Shown: one piece after another, positions 23,071 through 32,190 of the stretch
Numbering within the stretch: the stretch's first letter is position 1
Layout: the number at the start of each line of letters is the position of its first letter
Origin: Bacteroidota bacterium
Lineage (GTDB): Bacteria; Bacteroidota; Bacteroidia; Cytophagales; Cytophagaceae
NCBI GenBank assembly: GCA_023391415.1
Contig: JAEWAY010000007.1
Location: 1-56,444 of the forward strand
Direction: 5' to 3'
Length of the DNA: 56,444 bases
Notes under the pieces: model-generated
What the model saw: the letters and a program-made list of their open reading frames with translations, nothing else
Told to the model about the DNA's origin: nothing
Databases searched by the model: none
Made by a program: the position numbers and the translations under genes

Positions 23071-24405
23071 TTATTTCAACAGATTATTGATCCGGTAGGC
23101 TACCTTGTCGAAATTAAACAATTGATAGATTTCGCTAAACTGAACTTTTATCTCTTCAAGGCATAGGTTGCCAATGCTTCCCTCATGCGTGTGTCGTATT
23201 TCATGTCGGGATGATTCAAAGGTGTTTTCTTCAATCATGCGACCAACCTCTTTATAAGCGTCTCTGAACGGCATGCCTTCCAGTACCAGTTTGTTGACTA
23301 CCTCGACGGAGAAAAGATATGTATATTTATCATCGTTCAGGATTCCTTCCTTTACTTTTATATGCTGCAACATGTATCCCGCTATATTAAGGCAGTCGTT
23401 CAGATCGCCAAACGCGGGGAGGAAACTTTCCTTGATAATCTGCAAATCCCGATGATAGCCGCTGGGCAGGTTGTTGCAAATCAAGCTGATTTCATTGGGT
23501 AAAGCCTGGATTTTATTGCATTTCGCCCGGATCAACTCAAAAACATCCGGGTTTTTTTTGTGCGGCATGATGCTGGATCCGGTGGTTAGTTCGTCCGGAA
23601 AGGTAATAAAGCCAAAATTCTGGTTCATGTACAAGGTGACGTCCATCGCCATTTTGGACAATGTATACGCTACCGAAGCGATGGCCGAAGCGACGTTTTT
23701 TTCTGTTTTACCCCGTCCCATCTGAGCGTATACCACATTGTAGTTCAGATCGTCAAAGCCTAGAAGATTGGTGGTCATAGTACGATTTAGTGGAAAGGAA
23801 GATCCATAACCGGCGGCGGAACCCAATGGGTTTTTGTTAGCGATCTTATAGGCGGCGAGTAGCATGTTCAGATCGTCGGCGAGACTTTCCGCGTAAGCTC
23901 CAAACCAGAGGCCAAAGGAAGAAGGCATGGCGATCTGCAAGTGCGTATAGCCAGGCAAAAGGTGATTCTTGTATTGGTCGGCAAGTTGTATCAGTTGTTC
24001 GAAGAGCGCTTTTACAGCTAATACGATCTGCTCGATCGCGTCTCTGGTGTATAGCTTCAGGTCAAGCAATACCTGATCGTTGCGGGATCGTCCGCTATGT
24101 ATTTTCTTGCCGACTTCTCCAAGTCTTCGGGTCAGGAGCAGTTCTACCTGCGAGTGCGCGTCTTCCACGCCTTCCTCAATTGAAAACAATCCCGCTTTTA
24201 TTTCGGTATGAATTCCCTTCAGAGCTTCCAGGAGTGTATCCAGCTCTTCTCTGGTCAATAAGCCGATAGACTCCAGCATTGTCGTATGCGCGATCGAACC
24301 AAGCACATCGAATTCAGCCAGTATCATATCCATCTCGCGGTCCCTGCCAATGGTAAATTTCTCGATTTCTTTATTTACGTTGGTATCCTTTTGCCAGAGT
24401 TTCAT
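23071..24405 (-). CDS. argH: Argininosuccinate lyase
   Basis: A 444-residue member of the fumarase/aspartase superfamily. The signature loop GSSIMPHKKNPDVFELIRAK, with the catalytic Ser, is intact, as is HSGRSRNDQVLLDLKLY. It cleaves argininosuccinate to arginine and fumarate, the last step of the pathway. It is the most distal arginine gene in the cluster, separated from argE' by 349 bases that include a probable terminator, so it may have its own promoter. The sequence after the stop is poor in stem-forming bases (CGG..CCG followed by a T run), a weak terminator at best. Confidence 0.95.
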   Translation of the reverse strand: MKLWQKDTNVNKEIEKFTIGRDREMDMILAEFDVLGSIAHTTMLESIGLLTREELDTLLEALKGIHTEIKAGLFSIEEGVEDAHSQVELLLTRRLGEVGKKIHSGRSRNDQVLLDLKLYTRDAIEQIVLAVKALFEQLIQLADQYKNHLLPGYTHLQIAMPSSFGLWFGAYAESLADDLNMLLAAYKIANKNPLGSAAGYGSSFPLNRTMTTNLLGFDDLNYNVVYAQMGRGKTEKNVASAIASVAYTLSKMAMDVTLYMNQNFGFITFPDELTTGSSIMPHKKNPDVFELIRAKCNKIQALPNEISLICNNLPSGYHRDLQIIKESFLPAFGDLNDCLNIAGYMLQHIKVKEGILNDDKYTYLFSVEVVNKLVLEGMPFRDAYKEVGRMIEENTFESSRHEIRHTHEGSIGNLCLEEIKVQFSEIYQLFNFDKVAYRINNLLK

Positions 24406-24754
24406 CGTATCGTCTTTCAGTTAAGTTTGCCGCCGCAAGATAGTAAATTATGCGCTAACTAGGGGAAAGGAGTATAGGATATACAAAAAGTCCGCGCTTT
24501 TTTAGCGTTTTTTACTTTTTCGCTTACGTTTTAGAAGGGGAAGCGTCTTGGGACAAATTATAGTGTGCTGATCAATGGATTCGTTGATTAGCGTATTTAC
24601 GTGGGGGATTCGCTTCAGAAAAAATAGGCGGAAGAGACGATGGCTGAAACAGGAGCGCTTGGGAGTCGCGGAAGCCGATGGGTCGATCTGATCGCGATTT
24701 GAAAGGAGAATACAAAAGCCCGTAATCTCAATACGAGCTTTTGTACCACGCGTT
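24406..24754. other. Intergenic region between argE' and argH
   Basis: It contains the argE' terminator hairpin (24711-24745) and otherwise no supported gene. An 87-codon basic frame on the minus strand (24502-24765) overlaps that hairpin and the end of argE', and shows no family features. A promoter for argH may lie here, but I see no clear TTG/TAnnTTTG pair. Confidence 0.4.
24711..24745 (-). terminator. Terminator-like hairpin after argE'
   Basis: On the minus strand, ACAAAAGCTCGTA and TACGGGCTTTTGT form a near-perfect 13-bp stem around TTGAGAT, about 10 bases after the argE' stop. The stem ends in a TTTTGT run. It suggests that the argG-argE' transcript ends, at least partly, before argH. 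Confidence 0.6.
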
Positions 24755-25822
24755 TTATAAAACAATATCGCTTAGTATTTTGATATACTTGTCGATACCT
24801 TCCTCAATTTCACTGATCCAGATGTATTCGTTGGCGGTATGGCTTCGCTCGGATTTGCCAGGACCCATCTTTACCGATGGCACAGGGACCAGCGCCTGAT
24901 CGGATGTGGTTGGCGATCCATAAGTATTGGCTCCGTATTTGACAGCCGATAGTACCAGTGGATGTTTGGGGTCAATGAATGAAGGTCGGAGCCTCACCGA
25001 TCTTGGCTTCACTTCAGATTCAATATTGTCTTCAATGATTTTTAGCACCTCTTCGTTTTTGTACATTTCCGTGATACGTACATCGATGGTAAAGGTACAG
25101 TTTTCCGGAACTACATTGTGTTGATAGCCAGCGTTTATGATGGTAACGGACATTTTCATAGGTCCGAGATGCGGACTTACTTTCTCAAAACGATAGTTGC
25201 GGATCCATTCAATATCTTTCAGCGCTTTGTATATCGCGTTGTCGCCTTCTTCTCGCGCCGCGTGCCCGGCTTTGCCTTTGGCGGTACAATCAAGGACCAT
25301 CAAGCCTTTTTCGGCTACCGCGATGTCCATGGTCGTAGGTTCGCCAACGATCGCGAAGTCTATTTTCCCTAATTTTGGATAAACCAGCTCCAGCCCGTCA
25401 AAACCGGAAATTTCTTCTTCGGCGGTCGCCGCGTAAACGAAGTTGTATTTCAGATTTTCCATGGGGTAGAAATGCAGGAAGGTGGCCATGAGCGACACAA
25501 GGCATCCACCCGCGTCGTTGCTGCCCAGACCAAACAGCTTGCCGTCCTTTATGATGGGATCGAAGGGGTCGTTGGTATATCCGGGATTGGGCTTGACGGT
25601 ATCGTGGTGTGAGTTGAGCAATATGGTCGGTTTGTCCGGGTTGTAAAACTTGTTGTACGCCCAGACATTGTTTTTGAGACGTTCTGTCTTTACGCCTCTT
25701 TCTGTCAGGAATTGATTGATTAGTTCAGCGGTTTTGTCTTCCTGTTTACTGAACGACTCTGTCCTGATAAGCTGCTTCAGGAGCTCTACCGCGTCCTGCT
25801 GCAATTGACTCAGTTCTTTCAT
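24755..25822 (-). CDS. argE': M20-family deacylase of the acetylated arginine pathway (N-acetylcitrulline deacetylase type)
   Basis: About 355 residues from ATG 25822 (MKELSQLQQDAV); the upstream TTG at 25852 adds an implausible leader. Zinc-peptidase motifs are present: LLNSHHDTVKPNPGY (metal His/Asp), GLGSNDAGGCLVSLM (bridging Asp) and ATAEEEISGFDG (catalytic Glu-Glu). In Bacteroidota the acyl group stays on through citrulline and is removed by this enzyme to give citrulline for ArgG. It lies between argB and argH in a cluster that contains an N-acyl-ornithine carbamoyltransferase, which supports that role over ornithine deacetylation. Confidence 0.85.
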   Translation of the reverse strand: MKELSQLQQDAVELLKQLIRTESFSKQEDKTAELINQFLTERGVKTERLKNNVWAYNKFYNPDKPTILLNSHHDTVKPNPGYTNDPFDPIIKDGKLFGLGSNDAGGCLVSLMATFLHFYPMENLKYNFVYAATAEEEISGFDGLELVYPKLGKIDFAIVGEPTTMDIAVAEKGLMVLDCTAKGKAGHAAREEGDNAIYKALKDIEWIRNYRFEKVSPHLGPMKMSVTIINAGYQHNVVPENCTFTIDVRITEMYKNEEVLKIIEDNIESEVKPRSVRLRPSFIDPKHPLVLSAVKYGANTYGSPTTSDQALVPVPSVKMGPGKSERSHTANEYIWISEIEEGIDKYIKILSDIVL

Positions 25823-25882
25823 GATATATAATCTTGCGCCCGGACTTGCCAAGTAAGTCCCGGGCTGGTGAAAAATGTGCTT

Positions 25883-26701
25883 TTAAGCGTTAAGTCTGGT
25901 ACCTTTTCCGGCACCGGTATTAATGATGTCGCTGATATCCTCCGCGTGACATATGATTACGGATTTCACACCCGCCTGTATGGCGTCAAATGAGTTATCT
26001 ATTTTGGGTATCATTCCTTTAGCGATCACGCCATCCGCTTTTAGGGCATTGTATTTTGCCGGATCGATCTGGCTGATGACGGAATTCTTGTCGTCGATAT
26101 CGCTCAGTACGCCTTTCAGCTCGAAACAATATACAAGATGAGTCTCAAAGCGCGGGGACATCGCTACGGCGATGGTAGAAGCGATCGTATCCGCGTTGGT
26201 ATTGAGTATATTACCTTCGCCATCATGAGAGAGCGGAGCTATAACCGGTTGAAGTCCAGAGGTAAGTAGACCGGCCAGTGTTTCACCGTTCACCTGTTTT
26301 ACATCACCGACATAGCCATAGTCGATACCGTTTTTTATCGGGCGTTTGTCAGCCAGTATGATATTGGCGTCGGCTCCCGTGAGGCCAATGGCGTTGGCGC
26401 CCAGGGACTGGAGGCGACTTACAACTTTTTTGTTGATCAGACCTCCGTAAACCATGGTAACGATCTTCAATGTTTCCGCGTCGGTAATTCGTCTGCCATC
26501 CACCATTCGCGCTTCAATTCCAAGACCCTTGCTGATTTCCGTGGCGACTTTTCCCCCTCCGTGTACCAGAATGAATTTTTCTTTTAAACTGGCCAATGTG
26601 TGAAGGAACGCGTGGAGGCTTTCTTCATTATCAATGACGTTGCCCCCGATTTTAATAATAAATAATTTGTTTCCTGATGATGTGTGTTGAGCGGACGACA
26701 T
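25883..26701 (-). CDS. argB: Acetylglutamate kinase
   Basis: The 272-residue protein has the amino-acid kinase fold: KLFIIKIGGNVIDN (phosphate-binding Lys and GG), LVHGGGKVATEISKGLG and NTNADTIASTIAVAM. It phosphorylates N-acetylglutamate, the second step of the pathway. The sequence lacks the N-terminal helix that marks arginine-sensitive hexameric kinases, so strong feedback inhibition is not expected from sequence alone. The gene lies 19 bases downstream of argF' and is probably co-transcribed with it. Confidence 0.93.
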   Translation of the reverse strand: MSSAQHTSSGNKLFIIKIGGNVIDNEESLHAFLHTLASLKEKFILVHGGGKVATEISKGLGIEARMVDGRRITDAETLKIVTMVYGGLINKKVVSRLQSLGANAIGLTGADANIILADKRPIKNGIDYGYVGDVKQVNGETLAGLLTSGLQPVIAPLSHDGEGNILNTNADTIASTIAVAMSPRFETHLVYCFELKGVLSDIDDKNSVISQIDPAKYNALKADGVIAKGMIPKIDNSFDAIQAGVKSVIICHAEDISDIINTGAGKGTRLNA

Positions 26702-26720
26702 TATTTTTCTGATGAAATGA

Positions 26721-27671
26721 TCAAAAATTGGATTCGAGTATTTTTTTCAGGACGGCCTGCACGGACCAGAGACGGTTACCCGCCTGCTGAATAACCACGG
26801 AAGCAGGACTATCGATGACATCGTCGCTGACGATCAGGTTTCTACGTACCGGAAGGCAATGCATGAACTTCGCGTTGTCAGTAAGGCTCATTTTGGCTTT
26901 GTCTACCATCCACGCGGGATCTTGTGATAGCGTTTGGCCATAATACGTATAGGAAGACCAGTTTTTGGCGTAAATGAAATCCGCGCCCTCAAAAGCTTCC
27001 TTCTGATGATAAGTGACCTTGGCGTAGCTCGCGAATTGCGGAGCCAGTTCATAACCCTCGGGATGTGTGATGACGAAATCGACGTCGGCTTTGTTCATCC
27101 ATTCCGCGAAGGAATTGGGTACCGCCTGTGGCAGATTTCTGACATGGGGCGCCCAGGTGAGCACCACTTTGGGACGAGGTTTGGTTTTTAGTTCTTCAAT
27201 GGTCATCAGGTCCGCCAGCGACTGACAGGGATGCAGGGTGGCTGATTCCAGACTGATTACAGGCACGCCGGAATGTTTTTTAAACTGTTCGATGATCTGA
27301 TCCGCGTAGTCTTCCTCACGGTTCTTCAGTTTGGGAAAAGACCGGATTCCGATAATGTCGACATATTGTCCCATAACCGCCGCGGCTTCCTTGACATGCT
27401 CGGCCGCGTCGCCGTTCATTACTACACCATGCCTGGTCTCCAGAGTCCAGCCTTCCTTGTCGAAGTTCATGACCATGGTGTTCATGCCAAGCATCTGTCC
27501 CGCTCGTTGGGTGCTCAGTCTTGTGCGCAAGCTGGGATTGAGGAAAATCAGGCCCAGCGTTTTATTTTTTCCCAGATGGCCGTGCGCCCAGGGATTTTTT
27601 TTCAATTCGATCGCTTCGGCGACCAGTGCCGGAATATCCTCTACGTCATTTACGGAGGTAAAGTATCTCAT
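26721..27671 (-). CDS. argF': N-acyl-L-ornithine carbamoyltransferase
   Basis: A 316-residue transcarbamylase. The carbamoyl-phosphate loop reads FLNPSLRTR (43-51), not the STRTR of ordinary ornithine carbamoyltransferase, and HCLPVRRN closes the active site. GWTLETRHGVVMNGDAAEH (74-92) contains the position reported to decide between N-acetyl- (Glu) and N-succinyl-ornithine (Pro). Here it appears to be Ala90, neither residue. It carbamoylates acylornithine to acylcitrulline. Its start codon follows the argD stop directly, so the two are translationally coupled. Confidence 0.9.
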   Translation of the reverse strand: MRYFTSVNDVEDIPALVAEAIELKKNPWAHGHLGKNKTLGLIFLNPSLRTRLSTQRAGQMLGMNTMVMNFDKEGWTLETRHGVVMNGDAAEHVKEAAAVMGQYVDIIGIRSFPKLKNREEDYADQIIEQFKKHSGVPVISLESATLHPCQSLADLMTIEELKTKPRPKVVLTWAPHVRNLPQAVPNSFAEWMNKADVDFVITHPEGYELAPQFASYAKVTYHQKEAFEGADFIYAKNWSSYTYYGQTLSQDPAWMVDKAKMSLTDNAKFMHCLPVRRNLIVSDDVIDSPASVVIQQAGNRLWSVQAVLKKILESNF

Positions 27672-28811
27672 CTATTTATCCAGTATTTTTGATAGTACTT
27701 CATTGAACGCGTTTAGGAAAAGGTCGGCTTCTTCGCGCCCTATGTTGAGGGCCGGGAGAAGTCGTATGGTATTTTTGTCGGAGGAGGAGCCGGTAAAAAT
27801 GGCGCGTTCCTTGAGAAGCGCTCCCCTGATTTCCGCGCAAGGGATTTCCAGTTCCAGACCGATCATAAGGCCCAGCGCCCGAACTTCTCTTACCCCTCGG
27901 ATTGATTTCAATTTGTTTACCAGATACGTTCCCATATCGGCCGCGTTTTGGATCAGACTTTCTTGCTCGATGACATCCAGAACCGCTACTCCGGCCGCGC
28001 ATGCCAGATGATTACCACCGAATGTGGTTCCCAACATTCCGTGCGAGGCTTTGAATTCCGGACTTATCAGTACGCCGGCGATAGGAAAGCCATTGCCCAT
28101 GCCTTTGGCGGTCGTGATCAGGTCCGCTTTGATATTGAAATGCTGATGCGCGAAGAACTTGCCCGAACGCCCATAGCCGGATTGTACTTCGTCAAGAATA
28201 AGTACGGCGCCGAACTTGTCGCAGAGCGAACGGATTTTTGTCAGAAAAGATGAAGTAGGGATTTTTACGCCGCCTACTCCCTGCATACCTTCAATAATGA
28301 CCGCGGCTACTTCATCATTCATGGCGGCTTCCAGCGCGGATTCGTCATTGAAGGGTAGTAGGATCGCGTTGTCGGTCTGATTGACAGGCGCCTGCATGGA
28401 GCTTCCATCGGTGACGGCGACGGCCAATGAGGTACGCCCGTGAAATCCCTGGCTGAAGGATATAATCTTTTTTCTTCCCGTATGGAAAGAAGCGAGTTTT
28501 AGCGCGTTTTCATTGGCTTCAGCGCCGGAATTGCATAAAAAAAGCGAATAATCGACGTAGCCGGATAATTTCCCCAATTTTTCGGCCAACTCTTTTTGAA
28601 TAGGTATCTGGACGGAGTTGGAGTAAAAAGAAATCTTGTTCAGTTGATCGGTAATTTTGTCTACATAGTAGGGGTGGGTATGTCCTATGGAAATAACGGC
28701 GTGCCCACCATAAAAATCCAGATATTTGTTGCCAGCCTTGTCCCAAAGGTAGGAACCTCTGGCCTGAACAGGCTCAATGGAAAACAGCGGATATACGTCG
28801 AATAGATTCAT
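27672..28811 (-). CDS. argD: Acetylornithine (or succinylornithine) aminotransferase
   Basis: A 379-residue class III PLP aminotransferase. LFLCNSGAEANENALKLA binds the phosphate of PLP, VLILDEVQSGYGRSGKFFA carries the PLP-ring Asp, and TTAKGMGNGFPIAGV carries the Schiff-base Lys. It converts N-acylglutamate semialdehyde to N-acylornithine with glutamate. Its stop codon is immediately followed by the argF' start. A 389-base gap with no gene separates it from argC upstream, which is unusual within this cluster. Confidence 0.92.
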   Translation of the reverse strand: MNLFDVYPLFSIEPVQARGSYLWDKAGNKYLDFYGGHAVISIGHTHPYYVDKITDQLNKISFYSNSVQIPIQKELAEKLGKLSGYVDYSLFLCNSGAEANENALKLASFHTGRKKIISFSQGFHGRTSLAVAVTDGSSMQAPVNQTDNAILLPFNDESALEAAMNDEVAAVIIEGMQGVGGVKIPTSSFLTKIRSLCDKFGAVLILDEVQSGYGRSGKFFAHQHFNIKADLITTAKGMGNGFPIAGVLISPEFKASHGMLGTTFGGNHLACAAGVAVLDVIEQESLIQNAADMGTYLVNKLKSIRGVREVRALGLMIGLELEIPCAEIRGALLKERAIFTGSSSDKNTIRLLPALNIGREEADLFLNAFNEVLSKILDK

Positions 28812-29200
28812 GTGTTTTTTACGTAGTATGTTTTACGTTTTAGTATTTTGTATCGTCGTTATAAGTGAAACCCGAACTCGTAACTATTAAATAGTAAAGC
28901 TATTGTAGAGCCTAGAGCTACTTGAAGATAATGGGCGATGTCGGCCTGTGGATACTAGCCACGACCTTTCGCCATATTACAGGAAGTTGAGTACGATAAA
29001 CGTCGTATCTGATTGATAAATCGGTGCTTTTCATGTTCCGGAAGATCATCGTCGCCCTATAAATTTTCAGAGTAGGAATATGAGCTTCTTTCTATACGTT
29101 AAGTTCTTTATAATTTTGCATAGCTGTGTATTGAAAGACATAACTTGTTGTATGATAGTCGATACGCCTCGTAGCGCGTAAAGCGTATCACTCTTTACGT
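28812..29200. other. Noncoding gap inside the arginine cluster
   Basis: It has no gene-like frame on either strand. Near its argC side, CGTAAAG and CTTTACG (29177-29199) form a small 7-bp hairpin right after the argC stop, without a T-tract. The region is AT-rich and might carry a second promoter for argD-argE', but I cannot point to a clear one. Confidence 0.35.
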
Positions 29201-30181
29201 TTAAAATCCCACGCTTTTCAGTCTCAATCCTTCCCGCTCATCGAGACCAAACAGCAGGTTCATGTTTTGTACCGCCTGGCCGGAAGCGCCTTTGGTAAGG
29301 TTGTCGATCAGGGAAATGATGTGCAGTTTATCTTCGAATTTCTGAAGATGGACAATACAGTTATTGGTATTGACTACCTGTTTTACATCCGGATTGATGT
29401 CGGTGACATGCGTAAAAGGATGTGAAGCGTAGTAATCTTCGTACAATCTGAACGCTTCGTCTTGTGTCAGATCGGATTTGAGATAGGATGAGATGATGAT
29501 GCCGCGGCTAAAGTTGCCACGGTAGGGAATAAAATTGATATCCTGTTTGAAGTCTGGCTGCAAATATCGCAGGCTTTGCTTTATTTCCTTCAGATGCTGA
29601 TGGTTGAAAGCCTTGTAAATTGAAATATTGTTGTTGCGCCAACTGAAGTGGGAAGTAGAGGATAGACTTTGTCCCGCGCCGGTAGAACCGGTAACGCCGG
29701 AAGAGTGTACCTCGCTGTTGAGCAATCCGGCGGAAGCCAGAGGAAGCAGTCCTAATTGGATACAGGTCGCGAAACATCCGGGATTGGCTATGTGTTTGGC
29801 TTTTTTGATGACGTCTCTTTGTAGTTCGGGAAGTCCGTATACAAACTCGTTGCCTTCGCGCTGGAGACGGAAATCATGGCTAAGATCGATGACTTTGATG
29901 TGGTCGGCGATTTCGTTTTCCTGAAGGAAGGTGACAGCGGTACCGTGCCCGACGCAAAGAAATAACACGTCGATGTCGTCCCGAAGCTCTCCGGAGAAGC
30001 GCGCGTCGGTTACCCCCAGGAGGTCTGTATGCACCTTGGAAACCAGATTGCCCGCGTTGCTGTTGCTATGGATAAACACAATGTCTACTGCCGGATGAAA
30101 GACAAGAATACGCAGAAGCTCTCCACCCGTATAGCCGGCGCTTCCAACGATTCCTACCCGTATTTTTTTTGAATTGCTCAT
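29201..30181 (-). CDS. argC: N-acetyl-gamma-glutamyl-phosphate reductase
   Basis: A 326-residue protein. The N-terminal Rossmann fold begins IRVGIVGSAGYTGGELLRIL (NADP loop), the catalytic Cys is in HIANPGCFATCIQLGLLP, and the conserved His is in FIPYRGNFSRGI. It reduces acylglutamyl phosphate to the semialdehyde. The PGCFAT form and the length indicate the standard type. It lies 71 bases after argG and is probably in the same transcript. Confidence 0.94.
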   Translation of the reverse strand: MSNSKKIRVGIVGSAGYTGGELLRILVFHPAVDIVFIHSNSNAGNLVSKVHTDLLGVTDARFSGELRDDIDVLFLCVGHGTAVTFLQENEIADHIKVIDLSHDFRLQREGNEFVYGLPELQRDVIKKAKHIANPGCFATCIQLGLLPLASAGLLNSEVHSSGVTGSTGAGQSLSSTSHFSWRNNNISIYKAFNHQHLKEIKQSLRYLQPDFKQDINFIPYRGNFSRGIIISSYLKSDLTQDEAFRLYEDYYASHPFTHVTDINPDVKQVVNTNNCIVHLQKFEDKLHIISLIDNLTKGASGQAVQNMNLLFGLDEREGLRLKSVGF

Positions 30182-30252
30182 GTTCAGTAGCTTTTTTCCC
30201 GATTGAAGCTTTTACATCCAATCGGGAAGGTGAATGATAAATACAAAATATA

Positions 30253-31449
30253 TTAGAGGTCTGTTTTGTTGACTTTATGCCAGATCATCGCCTGGTTACC
30301 CAGAATCTTCGAAAAGCCTTTCACGTCCTCTCCGGACCACGCGTTGTTCATTTCTCCATATTTTCCAAATTCGGAGCTCATCATGTCAAACGGAGATTCG
30401 ATACCCACGATATGAAAGTTGTACGGTGCCAGGTATACGGTTGCTTTCCCGCTTACATTTTTTTGAGTATCTCTCAAAAAAGCCTCGATGTTGCGCATGA
30501 TCGGATCCAGAAACTGTCCTTCATGGAGCAGATTTCCGTACCAGGTACCCAGCATGTCTTTCCAGTATAGCTGCCATTTGGAAAGCGTATGTTTCTCGAG
30601 CGCGTGATGCGCTTTGAGTATAATCATAGGGGCCGCGGCTTCAAAACCTACACGACCTTTGATCCCGATAATAGTATCGCCAACATGAATATCTCTGCCA
30701 ATGGCGAAAGGACCGGCGATTTCCTGAATTTTGTTGATCGCGTCTACCGGGTTGACGAAACTTTGTCCATTGACGCCGACAGGTTCGCCATTCTTAAATT
30801 CGATCTCCAGTTCTTCCGGCGTATTTTTGCTAAGCTGGGTAGGAAACGCCTCTTCCGGCAGGTACTTGTTGGAAGTCAGCGTTTCTTTGCCGCCAACGGA
30901 AGTTCCCCAGATTCCTTTGTTGATGGAATACAGGGCTTTTTCCCAATTTCCTTCTACCCCATGCTTTTTAAGAAACTCGATTTCCTCTTCCCTCGAAAGC
31001 TTTTCGTCGCGGATAGGAGTGATGACTTTAACCTCAGGGCATACGATGTTGAATACAAGATCAAAACGGACCTGGTCGTTACCCGCTCCGGTGCTGCCAT
31101 GAGCGACCGCCTCCGCGCCGATTTTCTTCGCGAACTTGGCGATGGCCATCGCCTGAAATACGCGTTCGGCGCTTACCGATAGCGGATAGGTATTGTTTTT
31201 TAATACATTGCCGAAAATCAGGTATTTAATACAGTTTTGATAGTAGTTGTCAAGCTCCTCGGCGCAGTGATGTTCCTTTACGCCCAAAGCGTAGGCCTTG
31301 CGCTCGATTTCCTTCAGTTCCTCCGCTGAAAAACCACCTGTATTAACAATGACCGAATATACTTCATAGTTTAGCGTTTCCTTCAGATATTTTACACAAT
31401 AGGACGTATCGAGGCCTCCGCTAAAAGCCAATACTACTTTCTTACTCAT
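30253..31449 (-). CDS. argG: Argininosuccinate synthase
   Basis: A 398-residue N-type ATP pyrophosphatase with the P-loop VVLAFSGGLDTSYCV at the N-terminus, AHGSTGAGNDQVRFDL for citrulline and aspartate binding, and YSINKGIWGTSVGGKETL. It joins citrulline and aspartate. It follows the GNAT gene by 66 bases; in Bacteroidota these two usually head the arginine operon. Confidence 0.95.
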   Translation of the reverse strand: MSKKVVLAFSGGLDTSYCVKYLKETLNYEVYSVIVNTGGFSAEELKEIERKAYALGVKEHHCAEELDNYYQNCIKYLIFGNVLKNNTYPLSVSAERVFQAMAIAKFAKKIGAEAVAHGSTGAGNDQVRFDLVFNIVCPEVKVITPIRDEKLSREEEIEFLKKHGVEGNWEKALYSINKGIWGTSVGGKETLTSNKYLPEEAFPTQLSKNTPEELEIEFKNGEPVGVNGQSFVNPVDAINKIQEIAGPFAIGRDIHVGDTIIGIKGRVGFEAAAPMIILKAHHALEKHTLSKWQLYWKDMLGTWYGNLLHEGQFLDPIMRNIEAFLRDTQKNVSGKATVYLAPYNFHIVGIESPFDMMSSEFGKYGEMNNAWSGEDVKGFSKILGNQAMIWHKVNKTDL

Positions 31450-31515
31450 TTTTTTAAATTTTGAGTACCAAAAATATTAATAAAATCCGTATTATCTCAA
31501 TTGTATATCGAGTAA

Positions 31516-32190
31516 TTATATGGAGGCGAAACCCAGATACGAAAGGATCGCCTTCGGGGCGAAACTCTTTAGCAATTTATGACTCTTCAGGCTTTGCCAG
31601 CGCTCATATAGACGGGATTTTTTTACAAAATCCCACTTTTTGCGGTTTTTCTCCGCGGGATCATACAACATCCCGGTACACAGGCAGTTTTTGTAACTTT
31701 TGCTTTTCAGAATCTCAAAATTTACGCAACTGGCGCATCCTTTCCAAAACTGCTCGTCGTCGGTCAGTTCGCCGAAGGTGACCGGACGATATCCCAGCTC
31801 GGAGTTTATCTTCATGACCGCCGCGCTGGTAGTCAGGCCAAACAGTTTGGCCTCGGGATATTTTTTACGGGAGAGGGCGAATGCCTTTTCCTTGATGCGG
31901 GTAGCTAATCCGTATTTTCGAAACTCGGGCGCGACGATGAGTCCGGAATTAGCGACATACTTTCCGTGTCCCCAGGTTTCTATATAACAAAAACCGGCAA
32001 ATTCATTTTGGTTTGTCAGCGCGATGATGGCTTTCCCTTCTTCCATCTTCTGACGAATATAGTCAGGACTTCTTTTGGCGATTCCGGTTCCCCGCGCCTT
32101 CGCGCTCTCCTCCATTTCCTGGCATATAGTTTCAGCGAGATGCTTGTGATCTTCGCCAGCTACTTTAACTTTAAACTGTACCGCGGACAT
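31516..32190 (-). CDS. GNAT acetyltransferase heading the arginine operon, probable N-acetylglutamate synthase
   Basis: About 224 residues from ATG 32190 (TTG 32202 is the alternative). The GNAT core is clear: NEFAGFCYIETWGHGKYVAN, SGLIVAPEFRKYGLATRIKE (acetyl-CoA loop R/K-x-x-G-x-A) and YPEAKLFGLTTSAAVMKINS. The C-terminus has a Cys cluster (WKGCASCVNFEI, NCLCTGMLYD) that might bind metal. No classical argA or argJ is in the cluster, and GNAT genes of this type stand first in many Bacteroidota arginine operons, so it most likely makes N-acetylglutamate. The activity is inferred from position. Confidence 0.75.
   Translation of the reverse strand: MSAVQFKVKVAGEDHKHLAETICQEMEESAKARGTGIAKRSPDYIRQKMEEGKAIIALTNQNEFAGFCYIETWGHGKYVANSGLIVAPEFRKYGLATRIKEKAFALSRKKYPEAKLFGLTTSAAVMKINSELGYRPVTFGELTDDEQFWKGCASCVNFEILKSKSYKNCLCTGMLYDPAEKNRKKWDFVKKSRLYERWQSLKSHKLLKSFAPKAILSYLGFASI

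Noticed and set aside
24502..24765. Basic 87-codon gene between argE' and argH
   Set aside because: It overlaps the end of argE' and a clear terminator hairpin, and its composition is unlike a folded protein.
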